Position numbers and translations under genes: made by a program
Assembly: GCF_945957465.1 (NCBI RefSeq)
Contig: NZ_CAMFLC010000001.1
Coordinates: forward strand, 210,427-274,426
Direction of reading: 5' to 3'
Source: an uncultured Leifsonia sp.
Lineage (GTDB): Bacteria; Actinomycetota; Actinomycetes; Actinomycetales; Microbacteriaceae
DNA: 64,000 bases
Notes under the pieces: generated by a model
Databases searched by the model: none
Seen by the model: the letters and a program-made list of their open reading frames with translations, nothing else
What the model was told of the DNA's origin: nothing
Shown here: one piece after another, positions 23,341 to 31,971 of the stretch
Layout: the number at the start of each line of letters is the position of its first letter
How positions within the stretch are numbered: position 1 is the first letter of the stretch

Positions 23341-25998
23341 TCAGCCGATCGCCGAGACCACGGCGGACAGCGCGGCGGGGATCGCCTCGGAATCCGTGCC
23401 ACCACCCTGTGCGAGGTCGGCCTTGCCGCCGCCTCCTCCGCCGAGCACCCCGGCGGCGGTCTTGGCCAGAGCGCCGGCATTCACCCCGGCATCGCGCGCG
23501 GCCTGGTTGGTGGCCACGATGACGACGGGCTTGCCCGCGGCACGGGCGGCCAGCGCGACCGTCGCCGGCTCCGAGCCCAGACGCTCGCGCACCGTCGTCA
23601 CCAGCAGGCGCAGGTCGTCCGCCGAATTGAGCGTCCCCGCGTCCTCCGCGACCACCGCGACGGCGCCGCGCCGCGTGGCCGACTCCAGCAGGGCCGGAAC
23701 CTTGTCGAGCACCGCGCGCGCTTCGAACGCTTGGATGCGCTTCTCAGCGGCCTTGAGGCTCGCCATCAGGTCGGCGATCTTCTCGGGGAGCTGCTCGCGC
23801 GGGGTCTTCAACGCGCCGGACAGCTGGGAGACGATCGTCCGCTCGACCGCGAGGTCTTGGAACGCCTCCAAGCCGACCAGCGACTCGACCCGCCGGTTGG
23901 TCGAGCCGACCGACGACTCGCTGATCAGGTTGATCATCCCGATCTCGGCGCTGGTGGACACGTGGGTGCCCGCGCAGAGTTCGCGGGACCAGGGACCGCC
24001 GATGTCGACGACGCGGACGACGTCGCCGTACTTCTCGCCGAAGAGCGCCATCGCCCCGAGCGCTTTCGCCTCGGCGAGCGGGAGCTCCCGGGTCGTGACC
24101 TGCAGGTTGTCCCGGATCGCGTTGTTCGAGATCTCCTCGATCTCGCTGCGCGTCTCCGCGGACAGCGCCTGGTTCCACGAGAAGTCGAGGCGCAGGTAGC
24201 CGGCCTTGTTGAACGAGCCCGACTGGTGGGCGTTCGGGCCGAGCACCTGCCGCAGGGCGGCATGGATGATGTGCGTGCCCGAGTGCGCCTGCGTCGCCCC
24301 GCGCCGGTACTGCGCGTCGACCAGGCTGGTCGCGGGCGCGCCGACGCCGACCTCGCCGCTGCGCACGAGGACCTTGTGGCTGATGAGACCCTTGACCGGC
24401 TTCTGCACGTCGAGCACGTCGAGCTCGTAGCCCGGGCCGACGATCGTGCCGGCGTCGGCGCTCTGGCCGCCGGACTCCGCGTAAAGCGAGGTCGCGCCCA
24501 GGATGACCTCGGCGACCTGCCCCTCGCGCGCTGCGTTCACCGACTGACCGTCGACGATCAGTCCGAGCACGCTCGACTCGGTCTCGAGGTCGGTGTAGCC
24601 GGTGAAGACGGTCTCGCCCTGCGCACGGAACGCGCTGTACACCGAGAGGTCGGCCAGCGCGGTCTTCTTCGCCTTGGCGTCGGCCTTCGCGCGAGCGCGC
24701 TGATCGGCCATCAACGTGTCGAACGCCGTGCGGTCGACGCTGAGCCCCGCCTCCTCGGCCATCTCCAGGGTCAGGTCGATCGGGAAGCCGTACGTGTCGT
24801 GCAGCAGGAAGGCCGTGTCGCCCGCGAGCCGGGTGCTCCCCGCCTTGCGGGTGTTCGCCACCGCCGTGTCGAGGATGCTGGTGCCGGCAGCGAGCGTGCG
24901 GAGGAAGGTCTCCTCCTCCGCGTACGCGAGCTGGGAGGTGCGGGCGAACTCGGCCTCGACCTCCGGGTACGCCGCCTTCATCGCGTCGCGCGAGGCGGGG
25001 AACAGCTCGGGGAAGGTCGCCGTCTCGACGCCGAGGAGACGCATCGCGCGCACGGTGCGGCGCAGCAGCCGGCGCAGGACGTAGCCACGGCCCTCGTTCG
25101 ACGGCGTCACGCCGTCGGTCATCAGCATGAGCGCACTGCGCACGTGGTCGGCGACGACGCGCAGCCGCACGTCATCCTCGTGCGCCTCGTTGCCGTAGGG
25201 CTTGCCCGCGAGCTCCGCGGCTCGATCGAGCACCGGGCGCACCTGGTCGATCTCGTACATGTTGTCGACGCCCTGCTTGATGAACGCGACGCGCTCGAGT
25301 CCGAGGCCCGTGTCGATGTTCTTCTTGGGAAGGTCGCCGAGGATGTCGAAGTCCTTCTTGCCGGTCCCCTCGCCGCGCAGATACTGCATGAAGACGAGGT
25401 TCCAGATCTCGACGTACCGGTCGTCGTCTGTCGCGGGGCCGCCGTCGACGCCGTAGGCCGGGCCGCGGTCGAAGAAGATCTCGGAACAGGGCCCCGCCGG
25501 GCCCGGTTGGCCGGTCGACCAGTAGTTGGTGTCTTTGCCGAGGCCCTGGATGCGCTCGGCCGGCAGCCCAGCCACGCGGCTCCAGATCTCGCGCGCCTCG
25601 TCGTCCTCCTCGTAGACCGTGACCCAGAGGTCCGCGGGATCGAAGCCGAGGCCGCCCTCGTGCTCGGACGAGGTCAGCAGCTCCCAGGCGAAGGTGATCG
25701 CCTGCTCCTTGAAGTAGTCGCCGAAGGAGAAGTTGCCGCACATCTGGAAGAAGGTGCCGTGCCGCGGGGTCTTGCCGACCTCCTCGATGTCGAGGGTGCG
25801 GATGCACTTCTGCACGCTCGTGGCGCGCGGGAAGGGAGCCGGGACGACCCCGGTGAGGTAGGGAACGAAGGGCACCATCCCGGCCACCGTGAACAGCAGC
25901 GACGGGTCGTCGCTGACGAGCGAGGCGGAGGGGACGACGGTGTGACCGCGCGTGGCGAAGAAGTCGAGCCAGCGGCGGTGGATTTCAGCAGTCTGCAT
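23341..25998 (-). CDS. alaS: Alanyl-tRNA synthetase
   Basis: 885 aa, MQTAEIHRRWLDFFATRGHTVVPSASLVSDDPSLLFTVAGMVPFVPYL... Confidence 0.98.
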   Translation of the reverse strand: MQTAEIHRRWLDFFATRGHTVVPSASLVSDDPSLLFTVAGMVPFVPYLTGVVPAPFPRATSVQKCIRTLDIEEVGKTPRHGTFFQMCGNFSFGDYFKEQAITFAWELLTSSEHEGGLGFDPADLWVTVYEEDDEAREIWSRVAGLPAERIQGLGKDTNYWSTGQPGPAGPCSEIFFDRGPAYGVDGGPATDDDRYVEIWNLVFMQYLRGEGTGKKDFDILGDLPKKNIDTGLGLERVAFIKQGVDNMYEIDQVRPVLDRAAELAGKPYGNEAHEDDVRLRVVADHVRSALMLMTDGVTPSNEGRGYVLRRLLRRTVRAMRLLGVETATFPELFPASRDAMKAAYPEVEAEFARTSQLAYAEEETFLRTLAAGTSILDTAVANTRKAGSTRLAGDTAFLLHDTYGFPIDLTLEMAEEAGLSVDRTAFDTLMADQRARAKADAKAKKTALADLSVYSAFRAQGETVFTGYTDLETESSVLGLIVDGQSVNAAREGQVAEVILGATSLYAESGGQSADAGTIVGPGYELDVLDVQKPVKGLISHKVLVRSGEVGVGAPATSLVDAQYRRGATQAHSGTHIIHAALRQVLGPNAHQSGSFNKAGYLRLDFSWNQALSAETRSEIEEISNNAIRDNLQVTTRELPLAEAKALGAMALFGEKYGDVVRVVDIGGPWSRELCAGTHVSTSAEIGMINLISESSVGSTNRRVESLVGLEAFQDLAVERTIVSQLSGALKTPREQLPEKIADLMASLKAAEKRIQAFEARAVLDKVPALLESATRRGAVAVVAEDAGTLNSADDLRLLVTTVRERLGSEPATVALAARAAGKPVVIVATNQAARDAGVNAGALAKTAAGVLGGGGGGKADLAQGGGTDSEAIPAALSAVVSAIG

Positions 25999-26058
25999 GG
26001 GTTCCGGTCATTCGAGGCGGTGCGGTCGTTCGAGGGAGGCGGGAGGAGAGGGCGGGGA

Positions 26059-26250
26059 TCAGTCGCCGTCGATGGCCGAGCGGATCTCGGCCTCGCGCTG
26101 GCGATAACCGTCCGAGACGGCCTCCCCGAAGTCGCGCGCCTTCTTGTCGAGCGTGCCGAAGAACTCGCGACCCTTGGGGGTCTCGTTGACCTTGTGGGCG
26201 ACGACGAAGCCGACGGCGACGCCGATCAGGAGCCACAGGAAACTCTTCAT
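26059..26250 (-). CDS. Small membrane protein, function unknown
   Basis: 63 aa MKSFLWLLIGVAVGFVVAHKVNETPKGREFFGTLDKKARDFGEAVSDGYRQREAEIRSAIDGD; upstream of alaS. Confidence 0.8.
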   Translation of the reverse strand: MKSFLWLLIGVAVGFVVAHKVNETPKGREFFGTLDKKARDFGEAVSDGYRQREAEIRSAIDGD

Positions 26251-26299
26251 TGCAGGATCTTCCCTCCGTGGATGCGTGCGTGGGCGCACTCGCGCAAGT

Positions 26300-26677
26300 C
26301 TAGTCCGCCTTGCGGCGGGAACGGCCGGTCGCTCCGGGCACCCGGAAGGCCGCGCGCACGGCGGCACTGAACCCGGCCAGCTTGATCAGCGGCCCGCCCA
26401 CGGTCGCGGCGAAGAGCGCCACGAGCGCCGACACATTGCCGGTGACATCGGCCACGTTCTTCGTGATGACGTCGACCCGCGCGAGCTGCTTGTTGGTCTC
26501 CTGGAGAGTGGTGGCCGTCTCGTCGAGGATCGGCGTGATGCCGTCGCTGGCCTCCTTGATGGCATCCCGCGTGGAGTCGAGGACGCGCCCCAGCTTGAGC
26601 AACGGGACCGCGATGAACGCGACCAGGACGGCGAAGACCCCCGCCGCGATCAGACCAGCGATGTCGCCTCCAGACAT
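26300..26677 (-). CDS. DUF948-like membrane protein
   Basis: MSGGDIAGLIAAGVFAVLVAFIAVPLLKLGRVLDSTRDAIKEASDGITPILDETATTLQETNKQLARVD; conserved neighbour of rpsD/alaS in actinobacteria. Confidence 0.8.
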   Translation of the reverse strand: MSGGDIAGLIAAGVFAVLVAFIAVPLLKLGRVLDSTRDAIKEASDGITPILDETATTLQETNKQLARVDVITKNVADVTGNVSALVALFAATVGGPLIKLAGFSAAVRAAFRVPGATGRSRRKAD

Positions 26678-26790
26678 GTCGGCTCCCTCCATTCCGAGAC
26701 GGGCATACATGCCAGCGTATCGGGAACCGCGCGGACGGGAACCCCGCATCCGGACGATGCGGCGCGAAGCGCGCTCGAGCGACTGAAGCA

Positions 26791-26824
26791 GAACGGGGCC
26801 GTGGCCGAAGCCACGACCCCGTTC
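26791..26824 (-). terminator. Terminator-like hairpin after rpsD, capped by a UUCG tetraloop
   Basis: GAACGGGGTCGTGGC-TTCG-GCCACGGCCCCGTTC (minus strand): 15-bp stem with one mismatch; no strong U-tract. Confidence 0.7.
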
Positions 26825-26851
26825 CGGGACTCTGTCTCGAGTTCGGCTGCC

Positions 26852-27475
26852 TCAGCGGGCGGCGTAGTACTCGACGACCAGCTGGACCTCGCACGTGACG
26901 GGGACCTCGACGCGCTTCGGGCGACGCACGAGGCGGGCCTGCAGCTTGTCGATCTCGACGTCGAGGTAGGCCGGGACCTTGGGCAGGACGTCGACGTGTC
27001 CGCCGGCGGCCGCGACCTGGAAGGGCTCGGTGCCCTCGGAGCGGGCCTTGACGTGGATGAGCTGACCCGGCTTCACGCGGAACGACGGGCGGTCCACGAT
27101 CTTGCCGTCGACCAGGATGTGGCGGTGCACCACGAACTGGCGGGCCTGCGAGATGGTGCGGGCGAAGCCGGCGCGGAGCACGAGGGCGTCGAGACGCATC
27201 TCGAGGAGCTCCACCAGGTTCTCACCGGTCAGGCCCTGGGTGCGACGCGCCTCTTCGAACGCGATGCGGATCTGCTTCTCGCGGATGCCGTACTGGGCGC
27301 GAAGACGCTGCTTCTCGCGCAGACGCACGGCGTAGTCGGAGTCGGCCTTGCGCTTGGTGCGGCCGTGCTCACCCGGGGCGTACGGGCGCTTCTCCATGTA
27401 GCGGGCCGCCTTCGGGGTCAGGGCGATGCCCAGGGCGCGCGACTCGCGGGTCTTGCTGCGGGAACGTGAAGACAC
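26852..27475 (-). CDS. rpsD: 30S ribosomal protein S4
   Basis: 207 aa, MSSRSRSKTRESRALGIALTPKAARYMEKRPYAPGEHGRTKRK... Confidence 0.98.
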   Translation of the reverse strand: MSSRSRSKTRESRALGIALTPKAARYMEKRPYAPGEHGRTKRKADSDYAVRLREKQRLRAQYGIREKQIRIAFEEARRTQGLTGENLVELLEMRLDALVLRAGFARTISQARQFVVHRHILVDGKIVDRPSFRVKPGQLIHVKARSEGTEPFQVAAAGGHVDVLPKVPAYLDVEIDKLQARLVRRPKRVEVPVTCEVQLVVEYYAAR

Positions 27476-27672
27476 GGTTTCCTTTCGGTTTTCTCTCTAC
27501 GAAATGTTGGTCGCAGAGCGCACAGGGGCGCACTGCGCAGGGTTTTTCACCTGCAAGAGAGAGGGATTCACGCCAGGGACGCCCGGCTACAGGGCTGGTC
27601 CCGTCGAAGACGTGTGTCGGGCAGCCGCACCCTGAACACGCTTCTAGGCCCGTCGATTCTAGCAGATCGCGG

Positions 27673-29013
27673 TCAGCGCCCGCGCACGATGCGGCGCAGC
27701 TTCGCCAGCCGTGCCGCGACGTCGCGCTCGTTACCGTGTTCGGTCGGCGTGTAATAGGTGGTCTCGCGCAATTCGTCGGGCAGATACTGCTGCTCGAGAA
27801 CGCCGAGCGCGTCGTCGTGGGGGTATTTGTAGCCCTTGCCGTGACCGAGCCGCTTGGCACCCGGGTAGTGCGCATCGCGCAGGTGCTTGGGGACGCGGCC
27901 GATCTTGCCGGCGCGCACGTCGGCGATGGCGGCGTCCAACGCCATGTAGGCGGCGTTCGACTTGGGGGCGGTTGCGAGATGGACGACCGCTTGCGCGAGC
28001 GGGATGCGACCCTCCGGCATGCCGATGTACTGCACGGCGTCGGCGGCGGCGATCGCGACGACGAGCGCCTGCGGATCGGCCATCCCGATGTCTTCCGAAG
28101 CCGAGACGATGATTCTGCGGGCGATGAATCGCGGGTCCTCCCCCGCCTCGATCATCCGCGCGAGATAGTGCAGAGCGGCGTCGACGTCGGACCCTCGGAC
28201 GGACTTGATGAACGCGCTGATGACGTCGTAGTGCTCGTCGCCGTTGCGGTCGTAGCGCAGCAGCGCGCGGTCGACCGCCTGGGCCACGAGCTCCGCCGTG
28301 ATGACGGGCTTCTTCTTGGAGGTCGCGGGCGTCGCCGACGCGGCGGAGACCGACGCGGCCTCCAGAGCGGTGAGAGCGCGGCGGGCGTCGCCGGACGCGA
28401 GCCGGATGAGCGCGGCGCGCGCCTCGTCGTCGAGGGTGTACTTGCCGGCCAGGCCGCGGTCGTCGGCGACGGCCCGGTCGATCACGACGCCCAGGTCGTC
28501 GTCGCTCAGCGTCTCGAGCGTCAGCAGGAGCGAACGCGAGAGCAGCGGAGAGATCACCGAGAAGGACGGGTTCTCGGTGGTCGCGGCGACGAGGATGACC
28601 CAGCCGTTCTCCACTCCGGGGAGCAAGGCGTCTTGCTGCGCCTTGGTGAACCGGTGGATCTCGTCGAGGAACAGCACGGTCGAGACGCCGTAGAGGTCGC
28701 GCGTGGAGAGCGCCTCCTCCATCACCAGGCGAACGTCCTTCACCCCGGCGGTGACAGCGGAGAGCTCGACGAACCGGCGCCCCGAGGAGTGGGCGATGGC
28801 CTGCGCGAGGGTCGTCTTGCCCGTTCCGGGAGGGCCCCACAGGATGACGGAGACAGAGCCGGACTGGCCCTCCTTGTCGGTCGCCAGGGCGACGAGGGGC
28901 GAACCGGGGCGGAGCAGGTGGCGCTGACCGGCGACCTCGTCGAGCGACTTCGGCCGCATGCGCACGGCGAGAGGCGTCGCTCCCGTCCGGAGCCCAGGTT
29001 GCACGTCGACCAC
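27673..29013 (-). CDS. rarA: Replication-associated recombination protein A (AAA+ ATPase)
   Basis: [21 protein letters not shown]...[31 protein letters not shown]... Confidence 0.95.
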   Translation of the reverse strand: MVDVQPGLRTGATPLAVRMRPKSLDEVAGQRHLLRPGSPLVALATDKEGQSGSVSVILWGPPGTGKTTLAQAIAHSSGRRFVELSAVTAGVKDVRLVMEEALSTRDLYGVSTVLFLDEIHRFTKAQQDALLPGVENGWVILVAATTENPSFSVISPLLSRSLLLTLETLSDDDLGVVIDRAVADDRGLAGKYTLDDEARAALIRLASGDARRALTALEAASVSAASATPATSKKKPVITAELVAQAVDRALLRYDRNGDEHYDVISAFIKSVRGSDVDAALHYLARMIEAGEDPRFIARRIIVSASEDIGMADPQALVVAIAAADAVQYIGMPEGRIPLAQAVVHLATAPKSNAAYMALDAAIADVRAGKIGRVPKHLRDAHYPGAKRLGHGKGYKYPHDDALGVLEQQYLPDELRETTYYTPTEHGNERDVAARLAKLRRIVRGR

Positions 29014-29157
29014 CCGACAAGATTAGTCGCAGCCGCTGACATGGGGCCGGTCGGGCGGGTTTGGGAGCTCATAGCCGCGACGGATAAGGTTCGTGCAGCA
29101 TCCCATCGGCTCGATGGCAGACCATCCCCCGCTCGACGGCGCCCCCGGAGGACAGAC

Positions 29158-29928
29158 GTGGCACCCAGCAAGCAGAACGACCGCGACGCACGCCAGGCCC
29201 GCGAACGCCTGCGCGCCTACCAGGCGCGCCAGACCGTTCACGAAGAGAAGGTGAAGCGCCGCAAGCGCGACAACTGGATCGGCGGGATCGCGGTGATCGT
29301 GATCGTCGCGCTGGCGATCGGGACGCAGTTGCTCTTCTTCTCGAAGCCGGCGGCGACCAGCGCGTCCGCCTCGCCGTCCCCCTCCGCCTCGACGGCGGCG
29401 GGAGTCCCGTCGAAGTCGATCGCCGAGGGACGCACGTGGACGGGCGATCTCACGATCAACGGGATCAAGCTCGGCGTCTCGCTGGACGGCGCCGCGGCAC
29501 CACAGGCCGTCTCGTCGACGATCTCGCTCGTGCGGAAGAAGTTCTACGACGGCCTCACCTGCCACCGGCTCACCAACGGCGGCTTCTACGTGCTGCAGTG
29601 CGGCGACCCCAAGGGCGACGGCTCCGGCGGCCCCGGCTACTCGTACGGCCCGATCGAGAACGCGCCGAAGGACGACAAGTACCCGGCCGGCACCATCGCC
29701 ATGGCGCGTCAGGGCGGCAACGCCGACAGCCAGGGCAGCCAGTTCTTCATCGTCTACAAAGACACCACCATCCCGTCCGACGCGGCAGGCGGGTACACGG
29801 TCATCGGCACGATCACCAGCGGTCTGGACACTCTCGTGACGGATGTCGCCGACAAGGGCGTACAGGGCGGCGGCACCGACGGCAAGCCCGCCGTGACGAC
29901 GAAGATCGACAGCTTCACGCTGCAGTGA
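29158..29928 (+). CDS. Membrane-anchored cyclophilin-type peptidyl-prolyl cis-trans isomerase
   Basis: GTG start; TM segment WIGGIAVIVIVALAIGTQLLFF; FYDGLTCHRLTNGGFYVLQCGDPKGDGSGGPGY...GTIAMARQGGNADSQGSQFFIVY. Confidence 0.93.
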   Translation: MAPSKQNDRDARQARERLRAYQARQTVHEEKVKRRKRDNWIGGIAVIVIVALAIGTQLLFFSKPAATSASASPSPSASTAAGVPSKSIAEGRTWTGDLTINGIKLGVSLDGAAAPQAVSSTISLVRKKFYDGLTCHRLTNGGFYVLQCGDPKGDGSGGPGYSYGPIENAPKDDKYPAGTIAMARQGGNADSQGSQFFIVYKDTTIPSDAAGGYTVIGTITSGLDTLVTDVADKGVQGGGTDGKPAVTTKIDSFTLQ

Positions 29929-29983
29929 TCCTGCGTGTGCAATAGGCTGATTCCCAACGTGGCACGCAAGCAAGGTGAGGCTC

Positions 29984-31213
29984 TTGGCTACTTCTGAACA
30001 GCACCCCTGGGGTCGCGTCGACGAGACCGGCACCGTGTACGTCCGCGAGGGCGACGGCGAGCGTGCCGTCGGCGAGTACCCGGACGGCACGCCGGAGGAG
30101 GCGATCGCGTACTTCGAACGCAAGTACACCGACCTCGCCGGCCAGGTCGGCCTGCTGGAGCAGCGCGCCCGCCGCGGCGCCCCCGCCGCCGACGTCGCGA
30201 AGTCGGTCGCCAGCCTGCGCGCGTCGGTCGAGGGTGCCAATGCGGTCGGCGACCTCCCCTCGCTCCTCGCCCGCCTGGATGCACTCGGCGGCACCGTCGA
30301 AGAGCTCACCGAGCAGCAGAGCGCCGAGGCCAAGGCCGCGCTGGAGCGGGCCATCGCCGAGAGGAGCGCGATCGTCGAGCAAGCCGAAGCGCTCGCGGCG
30401 CAGGATCCCGCGCGCACGCAGTGGAAGCAGACCACCGCCGAGCTCGACGCCCTCTTCGCCAGCTGGCAGGCGCACCAGCACGACGGTCCGCGGCTCCCCA
30501 AGAACGAAGCCAACGAACTGTGGAAGCGCTTCCGCGCGGCGCGGTCGACCATCGAGCACAATCGCAAGGCCTTCTTCGCCGAGCTCGACAACCAGCACCG
30601 CGACGTGCGCTCCCGGAAGAACGCGCTCATCGAGCAGGCCGAGCGCCTCATCCCGCTCGGGGCCGACGGTGTTCCGGAGTACCGGAGGCTCCTCGACCAG
30701 TGGAAGCTCGCCGGCCGCGCGGGCAAGAAGAACGACGACGCCCTCTGGGCACGCTTCAAAGCCGCGGGTGACGCGATCTATTCCGCGAAGGCCGAGGTGG
30801 ACGCCCGCGACAACGAGGAGTACCAGGCCAACCTCGAGCTCAAGCTCGCACTGCTCGACGAGGCGGAGCCCCTCCTGAACGAGAAGGATCGAGAGACCGC
30901 TCGCGCCAAGCTGCTCTCCATCCAAGAGCGCTGGGACGCCATCGGCCGTGTGCCGCGCGACCAGGTGAGACCGATCGAAGACCGGCTGCGCAAGGTCGAG
31001 TCGGCCGTGCGCCGCCTCGACGAGGAGCACTGGGAGCGCAACGATCCCGAGAAGAAGGCGCGCTCCGAGGGGCTGGCGAGCCAGCTCAACGCTGCGATCG
31101 CGAAGCTGGAGCAGGAGCTCGAGGAGGCCAAGGCCAGCGGCGACTCCGCCAAGGTCAAGGAGGCCCAGGAAGCGCTGGACGCCCGCAAGGTCTGGCTCGA
31201 CGCTCTGGGCTGA
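29984..31213 (+). CDS. DUF349-domain coiled-coil protein
   Basis: MATSEQHPWGRVDETGTVYVREGDGERAVGEYPDGTPEEAIAYFERKYTDL... with repeated W-K/R-F DUF349 units (ELWKRFRAARSTIEHNRKAFFAELDNQ; ALWARFKAAGDAIYSAKA). The ORF track gives a GTG at 29975; the TTG at 29984 is an alternative. Confidence 0.88.
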   Translation: MATSEQHPWGRVDETGTVYVREGDGERAVGEYPDGTPEEAIAYFERKYTDLAGQVGLLEQRARRGAPAADVAKSVASLRASVEGANAVGDLPSLLARLDALGGTVEELTEQQSAEAKAALERAIAERSAIVEQAEALAAQDPARTQWKQTTAELDALFASWQAHQHDGPRLPKNEANELWKRFRAARSTIEHNRKAFFAELDNQHRDVRSRKNALIEQAERLIPLGADGVPEYRRLLDQWKLAGRAGKKNDDALWARFKAAGDAIYSAKAEVDARDNEEYQANLELKLALLDEAEPLLNEKDRETARAKLLSIQERWDAIGRVPRDQVRPIEDRLRKVESAVRRLDEEHWERNDPEKKARSEGLASQLNAAIAKLEQELEEAKASGDSAKVKEAQEALDARKVWLDALG

Positions 31214-31231
31214 TCCGCTGTTCGGGTCGTA

Positions 31232-31250
31232 CGGTCGCGATTCGCGACCG
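31232..31250. repeat. Short perfect inverted repeat downstream of the DUF349 gene
   Basis: cggtcgcga-t-tcgcgaccg: 9-bp arms with a 1-nt centre. Confidence 0.8.
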
Positions 31251-31357
31251 GCCGGGCGTTCACCTGTCGGTCCTCCACAGGACGACTCGCGGACGACGTC
31301 TCCACGGCTTCACGGAATCGCCCCGGTCGCGCGCTGTCCGGGCATCAGGCTGAGGGC

Positions 31358-31954
31358 ATGACCACTGCATGCCCGCTCCTGTTCGACCGCACCGTCCTCC
31401 CGCTCGCCGAGCTGTTCTCGCTCGTGCTCGACGGCCAGCTCTACCGGGTCGGCGAGGCCTTCGCGGCGATCGACACGCCTGACACGCCGGCGTTGCGCGC
31501 TCAGGCGTTCGGCGCGCTTCGCCCCGGCCGGCTGGTCGCCGACCGGGGCACGGCCGCTTGGATCCACGGCACTCGCTCCACGCCTCCCCTGCAACCGCAA
31601 GTCTGCATCGACCGCAGGAGCCGAGGTCGGGTGCCCACCGGCTTCGACGCGCACCAGCACGCGCTCGGCCCGGCAGACACGCTCGACCTCGACGGGGTGT
31701 GGGTGACGACCCCGTTGCGCACCGCGATGGACCTCGTACTCACGCTCCCGGTCTTCGGCGCCGCGGAGGCACTCGAAGCGAGGCACCTGCTGGCGATCGC
31801 ACGGGCCTCGCCCGAGGACCTGGCGGGCCGCCTGGCGAGCTCGCGTCGGCGCGGCGCCGCACGGGCGGTCATGCGCCTGGCCGGCATCGAGCGCGCGGAG
31901 CTACCAGGATCGGCCGAGTTCGCGGATCCGGCCGAGTTCGCGGAGCCCGCGTGA
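31358..31954 (+). CDS. AbiEi-antitoxin-like/DUF559-family-related protein (solo)
   Basis: 198 aa; ...RLVADRGTAAWIHGTRSTPPLQPQVCID...VWVTTPLRTAMDLVLTLPVFGAAEALEARHLL resembles the actinobacterial 'type IV TA AbiEi family antitoxin domain' proteins. Confidence 0.6.
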   Translation: MTTACPLLFDRTVLPLAELFSLVLDGQLYRVGEAFAAIDTPDTPALRAQAFGALRPGRLVADRGTAAWIHGTRSTPPLQPQVCIDRRSRGRVPTGFDAHQHALGPADTLDLDGVWVTTPLRTAMDLVLTLPVFGAAEALEARHLLAIARASPEDLAGRLASSRRRGAARAVMRLAGIERAELPGSAEFADPAEFAEPA

Positions 31955-31971
31955 ACCTCCTGAGGACGCGA

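Noticed and set aside
23266-26370. 1034-aa plus-strand ORF
   Set aside because: Antisense of alaS; shadow ORF from GC3 bias.
26791-26824. Possible small RNA hairpin
   Set aside because: Position directly after rpsD and UUCG-capped stem are better explained as a terminator.
27466-29157. N-terminal extension of the 820-aa ORF ending at 29928
   Set aside because: Overlaps rarA antisense; the genuine PPIase begins at the GTG at 29158.
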